Assembly (NCBI RefSeq): GCF_004364325.1
Contig: NZ_SOCP01000011.1
Coordinates: 1 to 64,000, forward strand
Origin: Actinophytocola oryzae
GTDB lineage: Bacteria > Actinomycetota > Actinomycetes > Mycobacteriales > Pseudonocardiaceae
Length of the DNA stretch: 64,000 nucleotides
Direction of reading: 5' to 3'
The notes beneath the pieces were generated by a model. That model saw only the letters and a program-made list of their open reading frames with translations. It did not search any database and was not told the origin of the DNA. Made by a program: the position numbers and the translations under genes. Shown here in pieces: positions 24,010 to 32,452 of the stretch; within the stretch, counting starts at the first letter, position 1; every line of letters starts with the position of its first letter.

Positions 24010-25419
24010 TCAGCGGCGGTAGTCGCTGTACTGGTACGGGTTGTCGATGGCCTTCGACTCGGGAATCTCCGGGTGCATGCCTGCCACCCAGGCCTCCTCG
24101 CCCATCTCCGAGCGCAGGTACTCGACCGTGCGCTCGACCTCGGCGCGGGCCGCGGCCAGGTCGACGTCCACCAGCCGGTGTTCGTGCTTCACGACGCGGC
24201 CGTTGACCAGCACCGTGTGCACGTCGCCGCGCTGGGCCTGGAACACCACGTGACCGTACGGGTTGAGCAGGGGGAACGACACCGGCGAGTGCTCGTTCTT
24301 GATCAACACCACGTCGGCCTTCCTGCCGGGGGCCAGGACACCGAGATCCGACCGGCCGATCGCGTCGGCGCCGCCTCGGGTCGCCCACGCGACCACCTCG
24401 TCCGCCCGCAGCGCGTGGTTGGTGACCGTCTCGTTCTTCGCGTGGGCCTCCAGGTGCGCCCGCGAACGGTCGGCGCCCAACGTCGTGCGCATGGCGGAGA
24501 ACAGGTCGCCGCTCCACCACACGCTCGTGTCCATCGACAGCGACACCGGGATGCCATGTGCGCGGATCGCCCACGTGGGTGGGTAGCCCTGCCCGGCACT
24601 CTGCTCGCTCTCCGTGGACACCGAGACCGAGCCGCCCGTCGCCGCGATCCGGTGGTACGAGTCGACCGACAGTGACGCCGAGTGCACGTACACCGTCTCC
24701 GGGGTCATGAAGCCGTGGTCGTGCATCAGGCGGATGCCGTCGTCGTTCGTCGCGCCCCACACGCCCGCGTGCGTCGTCACGGGCACACCCAGCTCGCGGG
24801 CGGCCTCGAACGCGCCCTTCTCCGGGAACTCGGGATCGCCGGTGACGTCGAACGCCAGCTGGAAGCCCAGCATGTCGCTGCCGGTGATGCGGCGGTTCAC
24901 GAAGTCGCGGAACTCCGGCGCCGACGACCACACCGCGGGCGGCTGCTGGATGTTGCCGTAGGCCAGCACGAACCGGCCCGGCACTGCCTCCAGCGCGTCG
25001 ACCGCCGCGTCCGCGTGGTCGGTGGTCTGCAGGCCGTGCGACCAGTCGACGACCGTGGTGACGCCCGCGTCGATGGCCTCGATCGCGGCGAGCAGGTTGC
25101 CCGCGTGGACGTCCTCCGGCCGGAACAGCCTGCCGTGCTCCAGGTAGTACCAGACGAAGTACTGGGTCAGCGTCCAGTCCGCGCCGTACCCTCGCATGGC
25201 CGTCTGCCACATGTGCCGGTGCGTGTCGATCATGCCCGGCATGACGATGCCGTCACTGGCGTCGACCACCGTGGCGCCGTCCGGGGCGGGGAGGTTCTGG
25301 CCGATCTCGGCGATCCTGTCGTCGCGCACGAGGACGTCGGTGTCGGCGAGCACCGAGCGGGCGTCGTCCATGGGCAGCACGGTGCCGCCCCGCAAGAGCA
25401 CGGATCCTGACTCGTTCAT
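24010..25419 (-). CDS. Amidohydrolase of the TrzA/AtzA (8-oxoguanine/cytosine deaminase-like) branch
   Basis: 469 residues. MPGMIDTHRHMWQ supplies the HxH metal site, with later histidines in VTTHAGVWG and VYVHSASL and a catalytic Asp in SMDTSVWW. Such enzymes deaminate or dehalogenate heterocycles or hydrolyse related C-N bonds. The ATG at 25419 follows AAGGGG. It is divergent from the IclR gene, and its promoter carries the same CGGACA-N2-TGTCCG palindrome as the ring-cleavage operon, so it probably supplies that pathway with a hydroxylated ring or opens an amide or imine intermediate. The exact substrate is unknown. Confidence 0.86.
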   Translation of the reverse strand: MNESGSVLLRGGTVLPMDDARSVLADTDVLVRDDRIAEIGQNLPAPDGATVVDASDGIVMPGMIDTHRHMWQTAMRGYGADWTLTQYFVWYYLEHGRLFRPEDVHAGNLLAAIEAIDAGVTTVVDWSHGLQTTDHADAAVDALEAVPGRFVLAYGNIQQPPAVWSSAPEFRDFVNRRITGSDMLGFQLAFDVTGDPEFPEKGAFEAARELGVPVTTHAGVWGATNDDGIRLMHDHGFMTPETVYVHSASLSVDSYHRIAATGGSVSVSTESEQSAGQGYPPTWAIRAHGIPVSLSMDTSVWWSGDLFSAMRTTLGADRSRAHLEAHAKNETVTNHALRADEVVAWATRGGADAIGRSDLGVLAPGRKADVVLIKNEHSPVSFPLLNPYGHVVFQAQRGDVHTVLVNGRVVKHEHRLVDVDLAAARAEVERTVEYLRSEMGEEAWVAGMHPEIPESKAIDNPYQYSDYRR

Positions 25420-25435
25420 CGTTGAACCCCTTGAT

Positions 25436-25449
25436 CGGACAAGTGTCCG
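25436..25449. promoter_or_regulatory. IclR operator in front of the amidohydrolase gene
   Basis: CGGACAAGTGTCCG: perfect 6-base arms with a 2-base centre, 17 bases from the amidohydrolase ATG and 70 from the IclR ATG. The same arms recur at 26357-26370 before the CoA-transferase gene, linking both units to one regulator. Confidence 0.78.
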
Positions 25450-25519
25450 CATGCCGGTTGGTACGGGGGTTACTCTGAGCCAGCACTACCGGGAAGTCAA
25501 CCGCCGAGGAGCCGACACA

Positions 25520-26329
25520 ATGCCGAGGGAAGGTGCCGGACCGGACTTCATCGAGGCGTTGGCACGAGGCCTGGAGGTCATCACCGCGTTCACCCCGGGG
25601 CGCCCGGTGATGTCGCTCGCCGACATCGCCTCGGCCACGGGGCTCGCGAGGCCGACCGTCCGGCGGATCCTGCTGACGCTCACCGAGCTCGGGTTCGTGC
25701 GGACCGAGGGCTCCGGCTACGCGCTGACGCCGAGGGTGCTGGACCTCGGGGTCGCCTACGTGCGTTCGCAGGGGCTCTGGGACATCGCCCGGCCGCACAT
25801 GGAGGCGTTGTCCGCCGCGACCGACGAGTCCTGTTCGATCGCGCAGCTCGACGGTTCGGACATCGTCTACGTCGCACGCGTGGCCGTGCCGAAGATCGTC
25901 GCGCTCGCCGTGCAGATCGGCACCCGGTTCCCCGCCCTGCAGACCTCGCTGGGCAAGGTGCTGCTCGCCGCGCTGGAGCCCTCCGAGGTGGACGCCGTGC
26001 TCGCGGAGCCGACGCGCTCGGGGCTGGTCCCCCGCTGGTGCCCGGCACGCGAGGAGCGCGAGGAGGTCCTGCGCGAGGTGCGGGCCCGCGGCTGGGCGCT
26101 CACCGACCAGCAGCTCGCGCTGGGGATCCGCTCGGTGGCGGTGCCCCTGCGTGACGGCGCGGGCCGGGTCGTCGGGGCGTTGAACGTGAACACCCACGCG
26201 GCCGAGACGACCGTCGACCACCTGCTCGGCCACCACCTCCCGCTGCTGCTGCGGGCGGCGGGCGAGATCAGCGCGGACTTCGCCAGGCTCGCCGAGGTCC
26301 CGCACGTGACGCGCACCGCCGCCTCTTGA
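25520..26329 (+). CDS. IclR-family regulator (PcaR/PobR-like)
   Basis: 269 residues. N-terminal winged helix (PVMSLADIASATGLARPTVR, then RILLTLTELGFV) and a C-terminal GAF-like effector domain with ESCSIAQLDGSDIVYVARV and LQTSLGKVLLAAL, as in the protocatechuate and 4-hydroxybenzoate regulators. IclR proteins sense aromatic or organic acids and often activate. GAGGAG lies before the ATG. It sits between the divergent amidohydrolase and the downstream operon, and a shared palindrome stands before each, so it is the regulon's controller. Confidence 0.92.
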   Translation: MPREGAGPDFIEALARGLEVITAFTPGRPVMSLADIASATGLARPTVRRILLTLTELGFVRTEGSGYALTPRVLDLGVAYVRSQGLWDIARPHMEALSAATDESCSIAQLDGSDIVYVARVAVPKIVALAVQIGTRFPALQTSLGKVLLAALEPSEVDAVLAEPTRSGLVPRWCPAREEREEVLREVRARGWALTDQQLALGIRSVAVPLRDGAGRVVGALNVNTHAAETTVDHLLGHHLPLLLRAAGEISADFARLAEVPHVTRTAAS

Positions 26330-26356
26330 CAGCGGCCACGACCGGGCCAAGACTTT

Positions 26357-26370
26357 CGGACAGATGTCCG
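26357..26370. promoter_or_regulatory. IclR operator in front of the ring-cleavage operon
   Basis: CGGACAGATGTCCG, with the same 6-base arms as at 25436-25449, 18 bases before the CoA-transferase ATG. It lies between the IclR stop and the operon start. Confidence 0.78.
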
Positions 26371-26388
26371 CTGAACGGTCGGAGGCTT

Positions 26389-27534
26389 ATGAAGGGCCCG
26401 CTCGACGGGATACTCGTCGCCGACTTCTCCCGGATCCTCGCCGGGCCCTACGCCACGATGCTCCTGGCGGACATGGGTGCCGACGTGATCAAGGTGGAGG
26501 GGCCGGGCGGGGACGACACCCGCACCTGGATGCCGCCGGTGCGCGAGGGGACCTCGACGTACTACCTGGGCATCAACCGGGGCAAGCGGTCCATCGCGCT
26601 CGACCTGCGGGACGAGGCCGACCTGACGGCCGCCCGCGAGCTGGCCCGCCGCGCGGACGTCCTGATCGAGAACTTCAGGCCGGGCGGCATCGACCGCTTC
26701 GGCCTCGGCTACGACGACGTCCGCGAGACGAACCCCGGCATCGTGTTCGCGTCGATCACCGGGTTCGGCACGGGCGCCGGGCGGGACGTGCCCGGCTACG
26801 ACCTCATGGTCCAGGCCATCTCGGGGCTGATGAGCCTCACCGGCGAGCCGGACGGGCCGCCCTACCGCGCGGGCATCTCCGTCTTCGACGTGATGGCCGG
26901 GAACCACGCGGTGATCGGCATCCTCGCCGCGCTGCGCCACCGTGACCGGTCGGGTCAGGGTCAGAAGGTCGAGGTGAACCTGCTGTCCTCCGCGCTCACC
27001 GGGCTCGTGAACCACAGCTCGGCGTACGCGGCGGGCGGGGTCGTGCCCTTCCGGATGGGCAACGCGCACCCGAGCGTGTTCCCGTACGAGCCGTTGCCCA
27101 CCAAGGACAACGACCTGATCATCTCGGCCGCGAACGACCGCCAGTTCCGCAAGCTGTGCGTGGTGCTCGGCATCCCCGAGGTCGCCGACGACCCCCGCTT
27201 CACCGAGAACGCGGGTCGCACGGCCAACCGGGAGGAGCTTCGGCCGCTGCTGGTCGAACGGCTCGTCACGCGGGGTGCCGTCGAGTGGTTCGACCTGCTC
27301 GTCGCCGCGGGTGTCCCGTGTGGACCGATCAACACGATCGACGGCGGTTTCGCGATGGCGGAACGGTTCGAGCTGGAGCCGATCGTGACCGTCGGCGAGG
27401 GCGACCGTGCCGTGCCGACCACCCGCCACCCCATCCGCTTCTCCTCGACCCCCGTGAGCTACGCGTTACCCCCGCCGGAACTCGACGAACATGGTGAGGA
27501 GATCCGCAAGTGGTTGGGGGACAAGGATGAATGA
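26389..27534 (+). CDS. CaiB/BaiF-family CoA-transferase
   Basis: 381 residues of class III CoA-transferase: DFSRILAGPYATMLLADMGA, KVEGPGGDDTR, LIENFRPG, and PGYDLMVQAISGLMSLTG with the Asp that forms the acyl anhydride. It moves CoA between organic acids. GGAGG precedes the ATG. It is first of five overlapping genes; next to a citrate-synthase-like lyase it probably makes the CoA ester of a hydroxy di- or tricarboxylate formed after ring cleavage, so that the lyase can split it. That step is inference. Confidence 0.9.
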   Translation: MKGPLDGILVADFSRILAGPYATMLLADMGADVIKVEGPGGDDTRTWMPPVREGTSTYYLGINRGKRSIALDLRDEADLTAARELARRADVLIENFRPGGIDRFGLGYDDVRETNPGIVFASITGFGTGAGRDVPGYDLMVQAISGLMSLTGEPDGPPYRAGISVFDVMAGNHAVIGILAALRHRDRSGQGQKVEVNLLSSALTGLVNHSSAYAAGGVVPFRMGNAHPSVFPYEPLPTKDNDLIISAANDRQFRKLCVVLGIPEVADDPRFTENAGRTANREELRPLLVERLVTRGAVEWFDLLVAAGVPCGPINTIDGGFAMAERFELEPIVTVGEGDRAVPTTRHPIRFSSTPVSYALPPPELDEHGEEIRKWLGDKDE

Positions 27535-28324
27535 GTATCCGACAGCACTCGGGGCGTCCTCGCTCGACAAGATCTCGCTGCTCGGCACGGACCTCGCGCA
27601 GGACGTGATGGGCAAGGTCGGGTTCGGCGAGCTGTCGTTCTGGCTCGCCACCCAGCGTCGGCCGACCGCCGGTGAGACCCGGGTGTTCGAGGCGGTGTTG
27701 GCCGCGCTCGCCGACCACGGGTTCACGCCGACCGCGATCGTCACACGCCTGACCTACCTGTCCGCGCCGGACTCCGTGCAGGGTGCGCTCGCGGCAGGGC
27801 TGCTCGGCGGCGGGTCGCGGTTCCTCGGCGTGACCGAGGACTGCGGCCGGTTCCTGCACGAGCAGCTGCGGAAGGTCCAGCTGCCACTGGAGCCGGCGGG
27901 CTGGGACGAGCTGGCCCTGGAGATCCTCGAGGGCCAGCAGGGAAAGCGCATCCCCGGGCTCGGTCACCACGTGCACAAGAACGGCGACCCCCGCACGAGA
28001 CGGCTCTTCGAGATCACCCGCGAGGAGGGCCTGTTCGGGCCGCACCTCTCGCTGTTCGAGGCGATCGGGCGCGTGCACCCCCAGGTGCTCGGCAGGACGT
28101 TGCCGCTCAACGGGGCCGGGGTGTGCGGGGCCGCGCTCGCCGACCTGGGACTGCCACTGGAGCTCCTCCGTGGCTTCGCCCTGCTGGCACGGACGGCAGG
28201 GCTGATCGGGCAGCTCGCCGAGGAGCTGCGCAACCCCGTCGCCAACGAGATCTTCCTGTCGGTCGACCTCAACAACGCGTCCGTTCCCCCCACGCCACAC
28301 GTCGACGGAGGTTCGCATGGCTGA
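27527..28324 (+). CDS. Citryl-CoA lyase-like (citrate-synthase-fold) enzyme
   Basis: 265 residues, shorter than citrate synthase (about 400). It keeps the second half of that fold: RRPTAGETRVFEAVLAALADHG, the active-site segment GLGHHVHKNGDPRTRRLFEI, and LARTAGLIGQLAEELRNPVA. Short homologues are usually called citryl-CoA lyase and split a citryl-CoA-like thioester into two acids. Overlaps the CoA-transferase gene by eight bases and the LigB gene by eight bases, indicating tight coupling. The pair suggests activation then retro-aldol cleavage of a ring-fission product. Confidence 0.82.
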   Translation: MNEYPTALGASSLDKISLLGTDLAQDVMGKVGFGELSFWLATQRRPTAGETRVFEAVLAALADHGFTPTAIVTRLTYLSAPDSVQGALAAGLLGGGSRFLGVTEDCGRFLHEQLRKVQLPLEPAGWDELALEILEGQQGKRIPGLGHHVHKNGDPRTRRLFEITREEGLFGPHLSLFEAIGRVHPQVLGRTLPLNGAGVCGAALADLGLPLELLRGFALLARTAGLIGQLAEELRNPVANEIFLSVDLNNASVPPTPHVDGGSHG

Positions 28325-29183
28325 GCTGGTCGCGGTCATCGCGTCCACGCACCACCCGTTCTACTACCGGGCCAGCACGTCGGTCGGCGAGGAACGGCCG
28401 CCGTTCGCGGACGAGTGGGTGCGCAAGGTGGAGGCGTTCCGGGAGACGCTCACCAGGGCACGACCCGACGTGCTCGTGATGGTCGGCTCCGACCACTTCC
28501 ACCAGCTGTGGTTGGACAACATGCCGCAGTTCCTCGTCGGCAAGGCGCCGGTGTACGACGCCAACTGGTACAACGAGGAACGCGAGTTCGGCCTGCCGCG
28601 CATGGTGATGAAGGGCCAGGAGGACCTGTCGAGCTACATCCTGCGGGAGGGCCTCGACGCCGGGTTCGACCTCGCGTTCTCCAACGAGCTGCGGATCGAC
28701 CACTCGATCACGTGCCCGATCATCACGCTGCGCCCGCAGAACGACCTGCCGATCGTGCCTGTCTACACCAACATCTTCGCGCCGCCGCTGCCGCAGCCGA
28801 AGCGGTTCGTGCAGCTGGGGAAGACGATCCGGCAGCTCGTCGAGTCGTGGCCGTCCGACCAGCGGGTCGCGGTGATCGGCACCGGGCACCTGTCGCTGGA
28901 GCTGGGCGGGCCGAGACAGTTCGGGCCGCACGGGCCGGACCCCGAGTTCGACCGCAGGGCCGTCGAGTGGATCTCCTCCGGCGACCTCGACGAGTGCTGC
29001 GCCGAGGTGACACTGGAAAGCCTGCACCAGCCGGGCAACGCCACGCACGGGTTCATGGACTTCATGCTGATGATGGGTGTCGCGGGCGAGGGCCAGAAGG
29101 CGGACTACGTCGACACGTACGACCTGTTCCACACGATGGAGGCCTACTTCACCTGGTACCCGAAAGGGGTTCCGGAGGCATGA
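28317..29183 (+). CDS. Class III extradiol ring-cleavage dioxygenase, LigB-like catalytic subunit
   Basis: 288 residues of the LigB fold, Fe(II) enzymes that open catechol-type rings beside the hydroxyls. Candidate iron and acid-base residues are in ASTHHPFY, MVGSDHFHQLWLDN, ELRIDHSITCPII and VIGTGHLSLELGG. Paired with a LigA-like gene that overlaps its stop, as in protocatechuate 4,5-dioxygenase. GGAGG is upstream of the ATG. The ring substrate is not evident; the operon lacks the usual LigC/LigI/LigJ/LigK set. Confidence 0.9.
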   Translation: MAELVAVIASTHHPFYYRASTSVGEERPPFADEWVRKVEAFRETLTRARPDVLVMVGSDHFHQLWLDNMPQFLVGKAPVYDANWYNEEREFGLPRMVMKGQEDLSSYILREGLDAGFDLAFSNELRIDHSITCPIITLRPQNDLPIVPVYTNIFAPPLPQPKRFVQLGKTIRQLVESWPSDQRVAVIGTGHLSLELGGPRQFGPHGPDPEFDRRAVEWISSGDLDECCAEVTLESLHQPGNATHGFMDFMLMMGVAGEGQKADYVDTYDLFHTMEAYFTWYPKGVPEA

Positions 29184-29542
29184 GCAAGTATCTGTTGAAC
29201 AAGTTCCTGTTCACCGTCGATCGCGATCCCGACCTCGTCGAGCGGTACCGCGAGGATCCACAGGGGACGGTCGAGTGGTGGGAGTCCAGTGAGGCCAACA
29301 GGATCCTGGCCTGTCACCTCGGCGAGTCGTCGTCCTGGCTGCGGTTCGAGGACGACGAGCGCACCGCACTCGCCACCCACGACTACCCGAAGCTCTTCGA
29401 GCTGGGCGCGCACCCGTTCCTGACGCTGACGCTGTTCATCGCGATGTTCGAACGCGACCACGCCGAACCACTGGGCTTCCAGCTGGAGTACGCGCGCAAG
29501 CTCGCACACATGTCCCTGCCCTACCCGGACATCACGACATGA
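29180..29542 (+). CDS. LigA-like small subunit of the extradiol dioxygenase
   Basis: 120 residues. MSKYLLNKFLFTVDRDPDLVERYREDP and LATHDYPKLFELGAHPFLTLTLF match the alpha subunit that caps the active site of LigAB. An insertion of about 25 residues in the middle (WESSEANRILACHLGESSSW) is longer than usual. Its ATG overlaps the LigB stop, and its stop overlaps the next start, so subunits are made together. Confidence 0.85.
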   Translation: MSKYLLNKFLFTVDRDPDLVERYREDPQGTVEWWESSEANRILACHLGESSSWLRFEDDERTALATHDYPKLFELGAHPFLTLTLFIAMFERDHAEPLGFQLEYARKLAHMSLPYPDITT

Positions 29543-30504
29543 CCTGGGCCATCGCGGTCCACTCCCCCGGCGAACCGCCGAAGGTCATCGAGTGGGAGAC
29601 GCCGGGGCTGCAACCGGGCGAGGTGCTCGTCGACGTGACGGCCGCACCGATCACACCGCTGGACCTGCTGTGCGCGTCCGGCAAGTCGTACTTCGGGGTG
29701 CCGGCCACGCCGTACATCCCCGGCGTGCAGGGAGTAGGCGTGCACGAGGGGCGCACGTTCTGGTTCCCGACCACGGCCGGGATGCGGCCGGGTGACGGCA
29801 GCATGGCCGCCACGGTCGCCATCCCGTCCGACGACCTGGTGGCACTGCCGGAAGGCACCGACCCGGTGCTGATGGCGGCCCTCGGGTTGTCGGCGGTCGC
29901 CGCGCACCTGGCGCTGACGTGGCGTGGCGAGCTGACGGCGGGCGAGCAGGTGATCGTGCTCGGCGGCGGCGGGGTCGTCGGCCAGTCCGCGGTCCAGCTC
30001 GCGAAGGCCGCGGGTGCGCGGCGAGTCGTGGCGGGCGCCCACTCCCCGCAGGGCCGCGCCAGGGCGGAAGCCGTCGGGGCGGACGCGGTCGTCATGCTCG
30101 ACACCTCGGACGGCGACGAGCTGACCCGACGCTTCGAGTCCGAAGTGGACGGCCCGGTGGACCTGGTGCTCGACCCGCTGTTCGGGGTGCCCGCCGTCGC
30201 GGCGGCCCGCGTGCTGCGGGCCGGCGGGCGGTGGGTGAACCTGGGCTCGGCCGCGTCGGAGACGAGCCCGGTGACGTCCTCGCTGCTGCGGAGCAAGTCG
30301 TTGCGCCTGCTGGGTTACACGAACAACGAGCTGACGCGGGACCAGACCGCGGCGGCGATCACGCTGGTGGCGGACAGGGTGGCGGACGGCTCGCTGACCG
30401 TGGCCCACGAGACGGTCACCCCACAGAACGTCCCGGTCGCGTGGGCAGGGCACGCGACCGGGACGGCCTCGGTACGTTCGGTGGTGGTGCCGTCAGCGGT
30501 ATGA
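29539..30504 (+). CDS. Quinone-oxidoreductase-like MDR enzyme
   Basis: 321 residues of the medium-chain dehydrogenase/reductase family without the structural-zinc lobe. The NADP site is VIVLGGGGVVGQSAVQLAKAAG near 140-160, followed by DLVLDPLFGVPAVAAARVL and RWVNLGSAAS. Relatives reduce quinones, enals or enoyl groups with NADPH. Last gene of the IclR-controlled operon, joined by ATGA. In the pathway it may reduce an unsaturated ring-fission product. It ends 12 bases inside the convergent GlsB-like gene. Confidence 0.88.
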   Translation: MTWAIAVHSPGEPPKVIEWETPGLQPGEVLVDVTAAPITPLDLLCASGKSYFGVPATPYIPGVQGVGVHEGRTFWFPTTAGMRPGDGSMAATVAIPSDDLVALPEGTDPVLMAALGLSAVAAHLALTWRGELTAGEQVIVLGGGGVVGQSAVQLAKAAGARRVVAGAHSPQGRARAEAVGADAVVMLDTSDGDELTRRFESEVDGPVDLVLDPLFGVPAVAAARVLRAGGRWVNLGSAASETSPVTSSLLRSKSLRLLGYTNNELTRDQTAAAITLVADRVADGSLTVAHETVTPQNVPVAWAGHATGTASVRSVVVPSAV

Positions 30505-30756
30505 CTTGTGACGCGAGCCCGAGAGGGACTCGGCGACACCGATGAGCAGCACCGACGCGATCACGGCGACGATGAAGCCCAGCACGTTCAGTTCCATGAT
30601 GTCGCCGGTGCCGAGCAGGTTCGCGATCGTACCGCCGATCACGGAGCCGACCAGCCCGAGCAGCAGCGTCGCGATGATGCCCAGGTTTTGCTTGCCCGGC
30701 TTGATGAGGCGCGCCAGCGCTCCGATGATGAGGCCTGCGACGATGAAGCCGATCAT
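30493..30756 (-). CDS. GlsB/YeaQ/YmgE-family stress membrane protein
   Basis: 87 residues, three membrane helices, with GLIIGALARLIKPGKQNLGI and LLLGLVGSVIGGTIANLLG, diagnostic for the small transglycosylase-associated family found in envelope and general-stress regulons. AGGAGGT is upstream of the ATG. A sigma-B-type promoter (GTTT-N15-GGGTAT) lies 30 bases upstream, consistent with stress induction. The 3' end overlaps the MDR gene on the other strand by 12 bases. Confidence 0.9.
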   Translation of the reverse strand: MIGFIVAGLIIGALARLIKPGKQNLGIIATLLLGLVGSVIGGTIANLLGTGDIMELNVLGFIVAVIASVLLIGVAESLSGSRHKSYR

Positions 30757-30785
30757 TGAAACCTCCTGTGTCGTCGACACTGGAG

Positions 30786-30810
30786 ATACCCGGCACGCCT
30801 CCGGACAAAC
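30786..30810 (-). promoter_or_regulatory. Sigma-B-type promoter of the GlsB-like gene
   Basis: On the minus strand GTTT (30810-30807), 15 bases, then GGGTAT (30791-30786). This matches the GTTT-N14/16-GGGTA consensus of actinobacterial SigB/SigF promoters and is 30 bases before the ATG of a typical stress gene. Confidence 0.65.
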
Positions 30811-30821
30811 GTGGGTTTTCC

Positions 30822-31487
30822 TCACTGTCGGCGCTCTGCCCTGGCGATGACCGACTCGAGAGAGATCTCGGCCGCACTGGTCAACAGGACGTCCGCGGTG
30901 GTGAACAGCGCCGGGTCCGCGTTCGGGTGCGGGATCGCGACACAGCGCAGGCCGGCCGCCTGTGCCGCGGCCACCCCGTGGACGGTGTCCTCGAAGGCCA
31001 GCGCGCGTTCGGCCGGCACACCGAGGCGGGACAGCGCCAGCAGGTAGACGTCCGGGGCCGGCTTCGCGGCACGGACCTCGTCGCCGCACGCGAGCAGCTC
31101 GAAACGGTCACGCTGACCGATGCGGTCCAGGTGGCCGTCGATCCACTCACGGGGTGAGCTGCTCGCCACCGCGAGCCGGATCCCCAGCGCCTCGGCGTCG
31201 TCGAGCCACGGTCCGATGCCCGCGGACAGTTCCAGCGCGGCGTAGAGCTCCGTGCGGACGGCCTGGCGACGGGCGTGGCTCGCGTCCTGGTCGTAGGCGG
31301 GGCCCACGGCGGCGGCCAGGGCCGCGTAACGCTCCGCCGTGACGTCTCCCCCGTGCCGCGCGAAGAAGCCCGCCACGTCCAGCTCCAGCCCGTGCCAGCG
31401 CCAGAGGTCCTGCCACGCGAGCAGCGACGTGGTCTCGGTGTCCATCAGGAGCCCGTCGAAGTCGAACACCAACGCGTCCATCCCCAT
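30822..31487 (-). CDS. HAD-superfamily hydrolase (phosphoglycolate phosphatase/beta-phosphoglucomutase-like)
   Basis: 221 residues. Motif I is VFDFDGLLMDTETT (nucleophile Asp), motif II VASSSPREW, motif III AAKPAPDVY, motif IV ALAFEDTVHGVAAAQAAG. The cap between motifs I and II is the small helical type. Such enzymes remove or move phosphate on sugars and small metabolites; the substrate is unknown. An ATG six bases downstream is an equally possible start. Confidence 0.87.
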   Translation of the reverse strand: MGMDALVFDFDGLLMDTETTSLLAWQDLWRWHGLELDVAGFFARHGGDVTAERYAALAAAVGPAYDQDASHARRQAVRTELYAALELSAGIGPWLDDAEALGIRLAVASSSPREWIDGHLDRIGQRDRFELLACGDEVRAAKPAPDVYLLALSRLGVPAERALAFEDTVHGVAAAQAAGLRCVAIPHPNADPALFTTADVLLTSAAEISLESVIARAERRQ

Positions 31488-31520
31488 GCCCGCAGTATGC
31501 CCCGAGTACCCTGCCATCTC

Positions 31521-31943
31521 GTGAAACCTGCCAGTGACGAGCTCACCCCCGACGGGGTCGCGGACGAGAGACCGGACCGCGAGCAGCTCATGACCGTCCG
31601 GGCCGAGGAACGGGACCACATCCTGATCCTGACGGTCGAGGGCGACGTCGACGGGCTGACCGCGCCACGGCTGTCCACAGCGGTCGCGGAGGCCTTCCGC
31701 GGCCTGGCCGGCCGCAGCCTGGTGCTCGATCTCACACGAGTGCGTTTCATCGGTTCGGTCGGGCTGCGCACGTTGCGCGACACCGCGCGCGAAGCCGCCC
31801 GCCACCAGGGAGTTCAGCCGTTGCGGGTCGTGGTCGACCAGGCTCGGCAGGTGATCCGGCCGATCGAGATCGCCGGACTCGACCAGATTCTCGCGCTCCA
31901 CCACACGGTGGACGACGCGATCGCCGCCGGCGATCTGCGGTAG
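31521..31943 (+). CDS. STAS-domain anti-sigma factor antagonist
   Basis: 140 residues: a polar N-terminal extension of about 25 residues, then a STAS domain with LILTVEGDVDGLTAPRLSTA and the phosphorylation loop LTRVRFIGSVGLRTL, where the Ser before VGL is the likely phosphosite. It would bind an RsbW-like kinase and so free a sigma factor. The kinase gene follows 25 bases downstream on the same strand, a natural partner pair. Confidence 0.88.
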   Translation: MKPASDELTPDGVADERPDREQLMTVRAEERDHILILTVEGDVDGLTAPRLSTAVAEAFRGLAGRSLVLDLTRVRFIGSVGLRTLRDTAREAARHQGVQPLRVVVDQARQVIRPIEIAGLDQILALHHTVDDAIAAGDLR

Positions 31944-31968
31944 CACCAAAAGCTGGGACAATACGACC

Positions 31969-32442
31969 GTGCCGCCAAGCTCCGAGCGTCAGCTGGGTAA
32001 CGAGCCCACGCGCGCAGACGTCGCGCAGACCTTGGACCTGGTCCTCGCCGCCGACTGGATCTCGCCGTCCGTGGCGCGGGACCAGGTGCGCACCTGGCTG
32101 AGAGCCAACCACTGGTCACCGGCCCAGACCGACGACCTGGTGCTGGCGGTCAACGAGGCGGTCAGCAACAGCATCGAACACGGCTACCGGATGGGCCCCG
32201 ACGACGCGCCGGGCGACGACACCGTGGCCCTCACCGGCACGATCAGGCGCGCCCCGGACGGTTCGCGGCACGTCGAGTTCACCGTCCGGGACAGTGGCGT
32301 GTGGCTGCCGCCGACCGACGAGGGCCCCACCACGAGGGGCCAGGGCATCCGGCTGATGCGTGCCTGCGTGGAGCACCTGAGCATCGAGGGCGGCGCCGGC
32401 GGCACGAGCGTCGTGATGCACAGCCGCCCCGTCCCCATGTGA
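31969..32442 (+). CDS. RsbW-like anti-sigma factor / serine kinase
   Basis: 157 residues with a GHKL ATPase fold: N-box LAVNEAVSNSIEHGY, G1 box RDSGVWLPP, G2 segment TRGQGIRLMRACVEHL. Proteins of this type hold a sigma factor inactive and phosphorylate STAS antagonists. It is flanked by STAS genes on both sides (31521-31943 and, convergent, 32453-32821). The sigma-B-like promoters elsewhere in the window suggest which regulon may be controlled, but the sigma gene itself is not here. Confidence 0.9.
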   Translation: MPPSSERQLGNEPTRADVAQTLDLVLAADWISPSVARDQVRTWLRANHWSPAQTDDLVLAVNEAVSNSIEHGYRMGPDDAPGDDTVALTGTIRRAPDGSRHVEFTVRDSGVWLPPTDEGPTTRGQGIRLMRACVEHLSIEGGAGGTSVVMHSRPVPM

Positions 32443-32452
32443 GCGGCGCGGG

